Source: Rubeoparvulum massiliense
Lineage (GTDB): Bacteria > Bacillota > Bacilli > Rubeoparvulales > Rubeoparvulaceae
Direction of reading: 5' to 3'
DNA: 64,000 bases
Assembly: GCF_001049895.1 (NCBI RefSeq)
Contig: NZ_CVPE01000006.1
Location: 62,001-126,000, forward strand
Shown here: positions 6,979 to 14,844 of the stretch, in pieces
Layout: each line of letters opens with the position of its first letter
How positions within the stretch are numbered: position 1 is the first letter of the stretch
The notes under the pieces: generated by a model
Databases searched by the model: none
What the model was told of the DNA's origin: nothing
The model's input: only the letters and a program-made list of their open reading frames with translations
Translations under genes and position numbers: made by a program

Positions 6979-8319
6979 ATGAGTCAAATTGTACAGGAAG
7001 TGCCACAAGCGAAAGCAGTTGAGGCTTCAAAGGCTGGAGTTCCCCCATCCTTAATGTATTTCATTCTGTTCATCTGCTTTTTCTGTATCTTAGCAGATGG
7101 TTACGATTTGGGTATTTATGGTGCAGTGCTTCCTAGTCTATTAGATTATCAACCATGGGGCTTATCAGCAGCTCAAGCAGGAGCCATTGGCAGCTATCCG
7201 CTCTTTGGTATGTTGATCGGTGCCATCTGCATAGGCACCAGTACCGATGTGCTAGGAAGAAAATGGACCTTAGTCGTGTGTGTGAGTCTTTTTTCGATTA
7301 CGATGATCATCTGCGCATTGGCTACATCGCCGGGAATATTTGGTCTATTTCGTTTTATCGGAGGCATTGGTTTAGGTGGTGTGATTCCTACTGCATCTGC
7401 ACTTGTCATTGAATATTCTCCATCCCATCGTCGTTCTCTAAATTATGTGCTAATGTTTTCTGGTTACTCATTTGGTACTGTACTTGGTGCGGTCTTAGCT
7501 ATTTTATTACTCGATTCGTTCGGCTGGAGGGGAATGTTTTGGATTGGTGGACTACCATTACTAATCGTTCCAGTAATGATAAAATACTTACCTGAATCGG
7601 TTAGCTTTCTCTTAACTCGACAGCGTGAAGAGGAGGCAAAACAGATTTGCCAACGTTATCAAATTGATCTATCTTTTTTCACAGAGCAAATTAGCAAAGA
7701 GGATCAGCAGTCCAGCAAGAAGAAACAGTCTGTCCAAGTACTTTTCTCAACTAATTATCTGAGAGCAACCTTATTTTTCTGGCTAACCTATATCATGGGC
7801 TTTTATTTAGTCTATGGTCTCAATACTTGGCTACCACAAATTATGCGAGAATTAGGTTATTCACTCAATTCGAGCTTATCATTTTTGCTAGTGATGAATC
7901 TGACAGCAGGAGTAGGGGCATTACTAGCTGGTTCGATCGCTGATCGCTGGGGTTCCAAGCGAGTGATTGCCATCTCTTATTCGCTTGCTTCTGTAAGCGC
8001 TTTCCTACTAACTCTCGGTGCTCCACCTATTGTAGTCACATATTTACTAGTGGGAATTGCAGGCTTTGGTTCTGTAGGTAATACACAAATATTGAATGCT
8101 TTTGTTTCCAAGTATTATCCAGCGCAGGCAAGGGCGACGGCATTAGGATGGGGACTTGGCATTGGTAGGATTGGTGCAATTTCTGGACCGTTGCTCATCG
8201 GTTTCCTCGTTAGCCTCAAGGTCGATTTCATCTGGAGTTTTTATACATTTGTGATAGCAGGTTTTATTGCTGCTATGGGGATGATATTTATACCAGCGAA
8301 GAAGGGCGAAGTGGTGTAG
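6979..8319 (+). CDS. MFS transporter, aromatic acid:H+ symporter type
   Basis: 446 residues with about 12 transmembrane segments split by a hydrophilic loop near residue 230. The first helix carries ADGYDLGIYGAVLP, the D-G-Y/F-D signature of aromatic acid:proton symporters such as PcaK and BenK. The loop-2 motif is GTSTDVLGRKWT and the loop-8 motif is AGSIADRWGSKR. As the last gene of the homogentisate operon (26 bases after hmgA, followed by a strong terminator), it probably imports homogentisate, a hydroxyphenylacetate or a related aromatic acid. The exact substrate cannot be read from sequence. Confidence 0.88.
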   Translation: MSQIVQEVPQAKAVEASKAGVPPSLMYFILFICFFCILADGYDLGIYGAVLPSLLDYQPWGLSAAQAGAIGSYPLFGMLIGAICIGTSTDVLGRKWTLVVCVSLFSITMIICALATSPGIFGLFRFIGGIGLGGVIPTASALVIEYSPSHRRSLNYVLMFSGYSFGTVLGAVLAILLLDSFGWRGMFWIGGLPLLIVPVMIKYLPESVSFLLTRQREEEAKQICQRYQIDLSFFTEQISKEDQQSSKKKQSVQVLFSTNYLRATLFFWLTYIMGFYLVYGLNTWLPQIMRELGYSLNSSLSFLLVMNLTAGVGALLAGSIADRWGSKRVIAISYSLASVSAFLLTLGAPPIVVTYLLVGIAGFGSVGNTQILNAFVSKYYPAQARATALGWGLGIGRIGAISGPLLIGFLVSLKVDFIWSFYTFVIAGFIAAMGMIFIPAKKGEVV

Positions 8320-8325
8320 GAGGCT

Positions 8326-8375
8326 GTGGCCATTTCTTCAGCATATTAAGATGCTGAAGAAGTGGCCATTTTTTT
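8326..8375 (+). terminator. Terminator of the homogentisate operon
   Basis: TGGCCATTTCTTCAGCAT (8327-8344) pairs with ATGCTGAAGAAGTGGCCA (8351-8368) over 18 bp with one G-U pair and is followed by seven T residues. Stop of the transporter is seven bases before. Confidence 0.92.
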
Positions 8376-8574
8376 CTCGAAACTAGCAACTTTCTACTTC
8401 CTAACTGGATCGATGTGGTAATGACTCAAGGCGTTTGATACAATCAAATTGAAGATCCATAGTATGACTAAATACCTAGTTGTTCCTCCATTCAACATGG
8501 TTAATATTGTAGTAATTTTCTGGAGATAGAATAGAGCAAGCAATACGATACTAGGAGATAGGAGACTGGAGCAA

Positions 8575-10332
8575 ATGAAAAAACAGATCATCGTTCTACT
8601 ACTTATGATTTTTTTAATTGCACCCCAGGTTAACGCAGAGTCTGCCCTGACAGATATTAACGGTCATTGGGCGGAGTCGAATATTCAGAACTTAGTAGGG
8701 TTAAACATTATCTCAGGTTATCCAGATTCAACCTTTCGCCCAGATCAAAATATATCGAGGGCAGCCTTTGTTAAAATATTGATCATCGCTTCTGAAAATA
8801 TTGAGAAGTATGATACGACATTAGAGAAGAGCGTTTTCAATGACGTCTCTCAATCTTACTGGGGCTATCCATATATTATGAAAGCTGTTGAGAAGGGGAT
8901 CATTATTCCTAGTGATTACCCTAATTCATCCTTTTCTCCTGATACAAACATCACTCGTTTAGAGATGGCCATGATGGTTTCACGATTGCTTGGGAATGAT
9001 ACGAATACCCTTCAAGCTGAATTTACAGACAATAATCAAATCCCTGCATATGCTCTAAAGAATGTTTCTCTTGTAGTTAATAAAGGGATCATTCAAGGGT
9101 TTCCAGATGGATCATTTGCTCCTTATAGTCCAGCAACAAGAGCACAAGCAACTGTAATCATCGAGCGTTATCTCAATCATATAAGTCAAAATTCTAGCAA
9201 TCTAAGCAATCCAACAGATCCTAAAATTGAGAATCCAGTCGATAAAGGGGGCAATGCCGAGTTATCAGCAAAAGATATCGTAGCACGTAATGATAATAAG
9301 GTTGTCCTAATCAAAATCTTTGATGAAGCTCAACGTGAAATTAGTGGTGGAAGTGGTGTTTTTGTCAAAGAGGGCATACTCGTAACCAATTATCATGTAA
9401 TCGAGGGAGCAAGCTATGCGGTTATTAATACTGTAGACAATAGCACTTATGCCATTGAAGGCGTGGTTGCTTATGATCCAGAAAAGGACTTAGCTCTGAT
9501 AAAGACAACCACTCTTCCCAAGATTGCACCTGTAACCATTGGGAATGCTGGTAAGCTAAGTAAGGGAGATAAAATTATTACGATAGGTAGTCCTTATGGT
9601 CTGAAGAATACTGTCTCAGAAGGATTAGTAAGTGGATTTCGAAATGATGGTTATGTTGACTTAATTCAAATTAATGCACCTATCGATCATGGAAGTTCGG
9701 GCGGGGGATTATTTAATACTAGAGGGGAGCTTGTCGGAATCACTTCATCTGGTAATACCACAAGCGTGGCGGATTTAAATTTTGCGATTCCGATTAATTA
9801 TATCAATTCCTGGCTATCTGATTTAACTAATAAGAGATTCGCAAATATTGCTTCTACTTCACTGGCTGACTTTAATCCGTCTCAAGTGAATTACGAAATG
9901 GAAGAAGTAAATGAAGAAAACCTTCAACGATTATCAGACATATTAACTGAGTATGTTTCAGTCATTGAAACCTCAGAGGGAAACATTTATCTGAGTCAAT
10001 ATGATGCGTTTTTTCTTGATGACAATAGTACAATCGGAATTAATGCTGCAATCGATTTAGAAAATTACAAGTTTTACATTACCAACTTTGATGCAATATA
10101 TGAGGATTTATCAAATTATGCCTATGAGATGGGTACATTTTTCAATGAGGTTTTTCCAAATAAAAACTATAGTTTTATACTTTTCTTTCAAGATTATTCT
10201 TCTATCTTTCCTTCTGTTTTTGATCCGTCAGATTACGATTATATCCCAGAGAAAGATAGTTGGCTGATTACACATGCGATTATTAAGGTGGCAAAAATTG
10301 ATGGTCAGTTCTATGGAGATATTCTACCATAA
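8575..10332 (+). CDS. Secreted SLH-anchored trypsin-like (S1C/HtrA-type) serine protease
   Basis: 585 residues. A signal peptide (residues 1-21, ending VNA) is followed by three S-layer homology repeats (about 25-70, 85-135, 150-200; e.g. HWAESNIQNLVGLNIISGYPD), then a Ser/Asn-rich linker (205-225) and a trypsin-like domain (about 232-415). The catalytic triad is His274 (TNYHV), Asp305 (DLALIK) and Ser375 (GSSGGG). The last 165 residues form an acidic aromatic-rich domain I do not recognise; the PDZ domain usual for HtrA is absent. It is expected on the cell surface, bound to secondary wall polymer. A monocistronic unit, preceded by a 255-base gap with no clear structure. Confidence 0.9.
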   Translation: MKKQIIVLLLMIFLIAPQVNAESALTDINGHWAESNIQNLVGLNIISGYPDSTFRPDQNISRAAFVKILIIASENIEKYDTTLEKSVFNDVSQSYWGYPYIMKAVEKGIIIPSDYPNSSFSPDTNITRLEMAMMVSRLLGNDTNTLQAEFTDNNQIPAYALKNVSLVVNKGIIQGFPDGSFAPYSPATRAQATVIIERYLNHISQNSSNLSNPTDPKIENPVDKGGNAELSAKDIVARNDNKVVLIKIFDEAQREISGGSGVFVKEGILVTNYHVIEGASYAVINTVDNSTYAIEGVVAYDPEKDLALIKTTTLPKIAPVTIGNAGKLSKGDKIITIGSPYGLKNTVSEGLVSGFRNDGYVDLIQINAPIDHGSSGGGLFNTRGELVGITSSGNTTSVADLNFAIPINYINSWLSDLTNKRFANIASTSLADFNPSQVNYEMEEVNEENLQRLSDILTEYVSVIETSEGNIYLSQYDAFFLDDNSTIGINAAIDLENYKFYITNFDAIYEDLSNYAYEMGTFFNEVFPNKNYSFILFFQDYSSIFPSVFDPSDYDYIPEKDSWLITHAIIKVAKIDGQFYGDILP

Positions 10333-10334
10333 TT

Positions 10335-10395
10335 GGGGTCAGTCCCCCATTACAGTGGTACTTTAACGCACTAATTAAGTGGGGGTCTGACCCCC
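10335..10395 (+). repeat. Compact palindromic repeat, copy A (REP/MITE-like)
   Basis: The left end GGGGTCAGTCCCCCATTA (10335-10352) and right end GGGGGTCTGACCCCC (10381-10395) are each self-complementary and also pair with each other. The interior contains a TTTAA core (ACTTTAACGCA). It begins three bases after the protease stop codon and ends 21 bases before the ATG of the aldehyde dehydrogenase. Related ends recur at 11837 and 12066, so it is a dispersed element rather than a simple terminator (no T tract). Confidence 0.7.
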
Positions 10396-10416
10396 AAAGT
10401 GAAGGAGCGATGCGCA

Positions 10417-11835
10417 ATGGAAGAGTATCTATTGATTATTAATGGTCAAGATGCAGGTTCATCTCTACCCAAAATGGAAGTCAGCAATCCAGCAACGGGC
10501 GAGGTATTCGCTACGGTACCAAGGGGTGGGCAAGCAGAAGCGAAAGCAGCCATCGCTGCAGCCTATGCTGCTTTTCCAGCTTGGTCTAGCTTATCTGCGT
10601 ATGAACGCAGTGCATTGGTCTATAAATGGTATGAATTAATCAAGGAGCATACAGAGGATCTGGCAAGAACCATGACCATGGAGCAAGGGAAGCCACTGGC
10701 AGAAGCACGGGGTGAAATCAATTATGCCAATGGTTATGTTCTTTGGTATGCCGAGGAAGGAAAGCGGGTTTATGGTGAGACGATTCCTGCAACTACTACC
10801 AATAAGCGAATTTTTGTCCACAAGCAGCCTGTAGGAGTGGTGGCTGTGATCACACCCTGGAACTTTCCTGCAGCGATGATTACACGCAAGGTGGCACCTG
10901 CCCTTGCAGCAGGATGTACGGTGATGATCAAGCCTGCTGGGCAGACCCCTTTGACCGCCATTAAACTTGTCCAATTGGCACGCGAGGCTGGTATTCCAGA
11001 TGGAGTTGTGAATGTGGTGACCGGTAATTCTAAGGAAATCGGTGCAGCTTGGTTAGAAGATACGCGGGTTCGAAAGTTAACCTTTACAGGCTCAACAGAA
11101 GTAGGAAAGCTATTAATGAAAGGCGCCGCTGATACGGTGAAGAAGGTTTCACTGGAGCTAGGTGGTCATGCACCAACCATTGTGATGGCAGATTGTAATT
11201 TAGATAAGGCTGTGGAGGGTGTTATTGCAGCAAAGTTCCGTAACGCTGGGCAAACCTGTGTCTGCGCTAATCGTGTCTACGTGCATGAATCCATTGCTGA
11301 GGAATTCACAAAAAAACTAGTGGAAAAGGTCATTCGTTTGAAGATTGGCAATGGTCTTGAGGAAGGTGTAACCATCGGTCCATTGATTGATGAGGCAGCA
11401 GTTCAGAAGGTACAGTCACATATCTCAGATGCAGTGTCCAAAGGTGCGAAGGTTACGGTGGGTGGGAAAGTGATCAATGGACTCTTTTTTACGCCAACGG
11501 TATTATCCAATGTTTCCGATAACATGGTGTGTATGAATGAGGAAACCTTTGGACCGTTAATGCCCATCACCACCTTCAAGACAGAGGATGAGGTCATTGC
11601 ACGGGCCAATGATACTGTATTTGGATTAGCAGCCTATGTATTCACAGAGAATATCTCACAAGGGGTACGGATTGCTGAAAAGCTGGAGTATGGAATCGTG
11701 GGATTAAATGATGGACTTCCCTCGACACCGCAAGCACCATTTGGTGGATTTAAGCAGAGTGGTCTCGGCCGTGAAGGGGGACATCATGGGATGGATGAGT
11801 ATTTGGAGATGAAGTATATATCACTAGGCTTATAA
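10417..11835 (+). CDS. gabD: NAD(P)+-dependent aldehyde dehydrogenase, succinate-semialdehyde dehydrogenase type
   Basis: 472 residues from the ATG at 10417, chosen because AAGGAG (10402-10407) is correctly spaced; an in-frame GTG at 10399 is too close to that site. ALDH motifs: cofactor pocket ITPWNFPAAM and FTGSTEVGK, general base Glu in LELGGHAP, catalytic Cys in GQTCVCANR, and the C-terminal PFGGFKQSGLGREGG. The GQTCVCANR stretch with FRNAGQ is typical of GabD-like succinate-semialdehyde dehydrogenases, which make succinate from GABA-derived semialdehyde; other semialdehydes are possible. No GABA aminotransferase is adjacent. The gene is bracketed by the repeat copies A and B. Confidence 0.85.
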   Translation: MEEYLLIINGQDAGSSLPKMEVSNPATGEVFATVPRGGQAEAKAAIAAAYAAFPAWSSLSAYERSALVYKWYELIKEHTEDLARTMTMEQGKPLAEARGEINYANGYVLWYAEEGKRVYGETIPATTTNKRIFVHKQPVGVVAVITPWNFPAAMITRKVAPALAAGCTVMIKPAGQTPLTAIKLVQLAREAGIPDGVVNVVTGNSKEIGAAWLEDTRVRKLTFTGSTEVGKLLMKGAADTVKKVSLELGGHAPTIVMADCNLDKAVEGVIAAKFRNAGQTCVCANRVYVHESIAEEFTKKLVEKVIRLKIGNGLEEGVTIGPLIDEAAVQKVQSHISDAVSKGAKVTVGGKVINGLFFTPTVLSNVSDNMVCMNEETFGPLMPITTFKTEDEVIARANDTVFGLAAYVFTENISQGVRIAEKLEYGIVGLNDGLPSTPQAPFGGFKQSGLGREGGHHGMDEYLEMKYISLGL

Positions 11836-11836
11836 A

Positions 11837-12080
11837 GGGGTCAGTCCCCCATTGATGCACTGTGTTAAAGTGCCACTTTACAGGAAATATGAACAAAAAC
11901 TCACACTTAATGGTGTGAGTTTTTTTACTTTATGCTGTTTTGTGTAAATATACTCTTTGTATCCCATTTTTTTCATATCTAGTCCCTAATGAATATGCTA
12001 TCCTATGATCAGAAAAAGCGTAGAGTCATTATCAACTGGGTAATACTTTAATGCGTTAATGTAATGGGGGACTGACCCCC
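11837..12080 (+). repeat. Inverted-repeat element, copy B (MITE-like, 244 bp)
   Basis: Begins GGGGTCAGTCCCCCATT (11837-11853) and ends AATGGGGGACTGACCCC (12063-12079), a 17-bp perfect terminal inverted repeat. Both ends carry an inner TTAAAGT/ACTTTA motif shared with copy A. It starts one base after the aldehyde dehydrogenase stop and its right end is directly followed by the GAAAGGAG ribosome binding site of the response regulator gene. No transposase is encoded. The gabD terminator lies inside it. Confidence 0.65.
11894..11926 (+). terminator. Terminator after gabD
   Basis: AAAACTCACAC (11896-11906) pairs with GTGTGAGTTTT (11913-11923), six-base loop, T run to 11926. It stands inside repeat copy B. 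Confidence 0.9.
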
Positions 12081-12097
12081 CGAAAGGAGTTAGAGAG

Positions 12098-12805
12098 ATG
12101 TACAAGATCTATATCGTTGAAGATGATCAGAAGATTGCTAATATCCTAGCGGAGCATCTGGAGAAGTATGGATACCAGCCTATGATTGCGAAGGCTTTAG
12201 ATAATATCAAGGCAGAGTTTCTGCAAATCAATCCAGATTTAGTTTTATTAGATATTAATCTCCCATACTATGATGGCTTCTACTGGTGTCGGCAGATTCG
12301 GACGGTCTCCAATCTCCCCATCATCTTCGTCTCAGCACGAGATAGTGAGATGAATCAAGTCCTAGCCATTGAGCATGGTGGCGATGATTATATTATTAAG
12401 CCCTTCCATCTTGATGTGGTAGTGGCGAAGGTAAAGGGTGTGCTACGGCGTGCTTATGGTGAGTATGCCATGAATAACCTACAGGAAGGGGATGTGCAGG
12501 AGCTAGCAGGCCTCTTCATCCATCGCAATAAATTAGAACTCGAGTATGGCGGGAAGAGTGTTATCCTATCGCCAAAGGAGTTTCGTCTTCTCGATACACT
12601 AGTGCGGAAGGTGGATCAGGTGGTGAGCCGTGATGAGTTACTAGAGGCGCTCTGGGATGAGGTGGAGTTTGTGGATGATAACACCCTTACCGTCAATGTG
12701 ACCCGTGTACGGAAGCGCCTTGCAGAGCTAGGCATTGAGGATGCCATCGCCACGGTCCGAGGTCAAGGCTATCGCTTAAGTGCGAACTGGGGGCCTGATG
12801 CTTAA
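12098..12805 (+). CDS. bceR: Response regulator, OmpR/PhoB family, BceR-like
   Basis: 235 residues. Receiver domain (1-115) with acidic pocket Glu8-Asp9-Asp10, phospho-acceptor Asp52 (LLDINLPYYDG) and conserved Lys near residue 100 (YIIKPF). A winged-helix DNA-binding domain follows (about 130-232; LSPKEFRLLDTLVRK, RGQGYRL). It lies directly before a short intramembrane-type sensor kinase and a Bce-type ABC transporter, the standard arrangement for detection of cell-wall-active peptide antibiotics in Firmicutes. The probable operator is at 13962-13975 in front of the transporter genes. The gene symbol is by family, not proven orthology. Confidence 0.85.
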   Translation: MYKIYIVEDDQKIANILAEHLEKYGYQPMIAKALDNIKAEFLQINPDLVLLDINLPYYDGFYWCRQIRTVSNLPIIFVSARDSEMNQVLAIEHGGDDYIIKPFHLDVVVAKVKGVLRRAYGEYAMNNLQEGDVQELAGLFIHRNKLELEYGGKSVILSPKEFRLLDTLVRKVDQVVSRDELLEALWDEVEFVDDNTLTVNVTRVRKRLAELGIEDAIATVRGQGYRLSANWGPDA

Positions 12806-13887
12806 TGAGATTTCAACAGTATCTCCATGATCGCCTTGCCTATCTGGTCTTTCCTTTCATTAATATCATTCTTGTACTGACGGTGATCTTCCTAGCCATG
12901 CTGGAGCAGAATGTATGGATTGGCTGGGGAAATCTATTCTACTTATTTTTACTCACTATCGTGCTCTTAGGAATCGTCATTGCCGTGGATTATTTTCGGC
13001 TACGTCCATTTTATCGACGCCTCAACCATGCGCTAGATTCCAAGCAAATGGGGATGGATGCGATCCTTCAGTTGAGTGACCCAGTGAGTGAAGAGCAGCA
13101 AGCATTTAACCATGTCATCAATCAAAACTATCAGCACTATATTGCCGAACTCGATCGTTATAAACGGAGCCAGGAGCAACATCTCAATTTCACCAATCAA
13201 TGGGTGCATCATATGAAGACGCCGGTCTCTGTCATCTCTCTCTTAATCCAGCAAGGGCGTAATCAACAACTTTCGAAAGAAGCGGAGGGACTCCTACAGG
13301 AGATTGATGAGGAAAATGAGCGCTTTCGCCATGGCTTAGATATGATGCTCCATCTAGCCCGCATTAACCACTTCGCCTTAGATCTTCGGGCAGAAAAAGT
13401 GGAGCTCATTGAACTCGTTCGCAGTGTCATTAATGAAGAACGGCGCCTCTTCATCCGCCATCAGCTCTATCCTAAACTGGAGACAACACTAGAGCAAGTG
13501 ATTGTGGAGAGCGATCCGAAGTGGCTCGCCTTCGTCATTCATCAATTAGAATTGAATGCCATTAAGTATTCGCCCAAGGGAGAGGGCGCACCCATCCGTT
13601 TTGTTATTGAAAAGAAAGGGGAGGGGATTCTCCTACATGTAGAAGACCGTGGGATTGGTATTCCGCAAAGTGATTTGCCCCGGATATTTGATCCGTTTTT
13701 CACAGGCGAAAACGGCCGGAAGGTAAAGGAATCCACAGGAATGGGGCTTTACTTAAGCAAGGAGATCTGTCGCCAGCTAGGACATGGGATTACGGTAGAA
13801 TCGCAGGAAGGGGTAGGGACTACCATCACCATCCGCTTCCAAGTCCAGACGACCTACAAGGATCTCCAATGGAGCACCTCTCATTAA
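12805..13887 (+). CDS. bceS: Sensor histidine kinase, BceS-like (intramembrane sensing)
   Basis: 360 residues; its ATG overlaps the response regulator stop by one base (TAATG). Two transmembrane helices (about 12-32 and 43-61) enclose fewer than ten extracellular residues, the hallmark of intramembrane-sensing kinases that read the state of their ABC transporter instead of binding a ligand. The H-box is WVHHMKTP (His135 the likely phosphorylated residue), followed by N-, G1- and G2-boxes (HQLELNAIKYSPKG, VEDRGIGIPQSDL, STGMGLYLSKEI). No extracellular sensor domain. Works with the adjacent BceR-like regulator. Confidence 0.87.
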   Translation: MRFQQYLHDRLAYLVFPFINIILVLTVIFLAMLEQNVWIGWGNLFYLFLLTIVLLGIVIAVDYFRLRPFYRRLNHALDSKQMGMDAILQLSDPVSEEQQAFNHVINQNYQHYIAELDRYKRSQEQHLNFTNQWVHHMKTPVSVISLLIQQGRNQQLSKEAEGLLQEIDEENERFRHGLDMMLHLARINHFALDLRAEKVELIELVRSVINEERRLFIRHQLYPKLETTLEQVIVESDPKWLAFVIHQLELNAIKYSPKGEGAPIRFVIEKKGEGILLHVEDRGIGIPQSDLPRIFDPFFTGENGRKVKESTGMGLYLSKEICRQLGHGITVESQEGVGTTITIRFQVQTTYKDLQWSTSH

Positions 13888-13961
13888 TCCATTCGTGCCA
13901 TTTACGTACGATGCATCGACGAATCAAATCTGATCGAACATCATGAAGGTGACAAGCAAGC

Positions 13962-14035
13962 TGACAATATTGTAAGGTAGGATGTTCCATTTGTAAGGCT
14001 CTTCGATGGGAAGCAATGAGCGTCCTCCGTATACT
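13962..14035 (+). promoter_or_regulatory. BceR-type operator and promoter of the ABC transporter operon
   Basis: TGACA-ATAT-TGTAA (13962-13975) fits the TNACA-N4-TGTAA consensus for BceR-like regulators. A second half-site-like TTGTAAGG (13991-13998) repeats the TGTAAGG of the first after about 15 bases. A -10 candidate TATACT (14030-14035) has only a poor -35 (TGGGAA), as expected for an activator-dependent promoter. The 168-base gap between kinase and ATPase genes thus looks like an inducible promoter region. Confidence 0.65.
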
Positions 14036-14064
14036 AAGGGTAGAAAACAAGGAGGATGAATAAC

Positions 14065-14844
14065 ATGTATATCTTAGAAGCTGAAGGCTTAACCAAAATA
14101 TATGGCTCAAAAAAAGGCACGGTCACCTATAAAGCACTTGACCAATTTGATCTTGCGGTGGAGGAAGGCGAGTTCGTCGGTGTCATGGGTCCTTCCGGTA
14201 GTGGGAAGACGACCTTGCTCAATTTGTTGGCTACTATCGATCGACCCACCTCTGGTTCCTTAAAAATCAATGGTACCAATCCAACTCTCTTAAATAATCG
14301 GAAGCTAGCCCTCTTCCGTCGGCAAGAGCTGGGCTTCATCTTCCAGGATTTTAACCTGATGGATACATTGACGATTAAGGAGAATATCCTCTTACCGCTC
14401 GCCTTGGATCGGGTAAAGGTAAGCGAAATGGAACAGCGTGTTGAGGAGATTGCCAAGCTATTAAATATCACAGAAATCCTAGATAAGCGTACCTACGAAG
14501 TATCGGGTGGTCAACAGCAACGGGCAGCCTGTGCACGGGCCATGATTCATCAGCCTGCTCTTCTTCTCGCCGATGAGCCCACCGGGAATCTGGATTCGAA
14601 GGCAGCTAAGGATGTCATGGATGCCCTCACCTCCCTCAATGAGCAGAAGGGAGCCACTATCCTCATGGTTACCCATGACCCTGCCGTAGCAAGCTATTGT
14701 GACCGCATCATCTTCATTAAGGATGGCAAGTTTTTCTCGGAAATTCGGAAGGGTAGCCAACGCCAAGCCTTTTTCCAACAGATTCTGGATTGTGTCAGTA
14801 TGCTAGGGGGGAACTTCAATGAGCTTGAAGCGTCTCGCTCTTAG
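14065..14844 (+). CDS. bceA: ABC transporter ATP-binding protein, BceA-like
   Basis: 259 residues from the ATG at 14065; AAGGAGG (14049-14055) is well spaced for this start but abuts the ATG at 14056. Walker A is GPSGSGKTT, the Q-loop is in FIFQDFNLMDTLT, the signature is VSGGQQQR, and Walker B is LLLADEPTGNLDS, all typical of the MacB/Bce (3-exporter) subfamily. It energises removal of peptide antibiotics from their lipid targets together with the following FtsX-fold permeases. Two permease genes follow this single ATPase gene. Confidence 0.9.
   Translation: MYILEAEGLTKIYGSKKGTVTYKALDQFDLAVEEGEFVGVMGPSGSGKTTLLNLLATIDRPTSGSLKINGTNPTLLNNRKLALFRRQELGFIFQDFNLMDTLTIKENILLPLALDRVKVSEMEQRVEEIAKLLNITEILDKRTYEVSGGQQQRAACARAMIHQPALLLADEPTGNLDSKAAKDVMDALTSLNEQKGATILMVTHDPAVASYCDRIIFIKDGKFFSEIRKGSQRQAFFQQILDCVSMLGGNFNELEASRS

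Noticed and set aside
10636-10974. 112-codon minus-strand frame inside gabD
   Set aside because: Opposite-strand shadow of a well-supported aldehyde dehydrogenase; no binding site.
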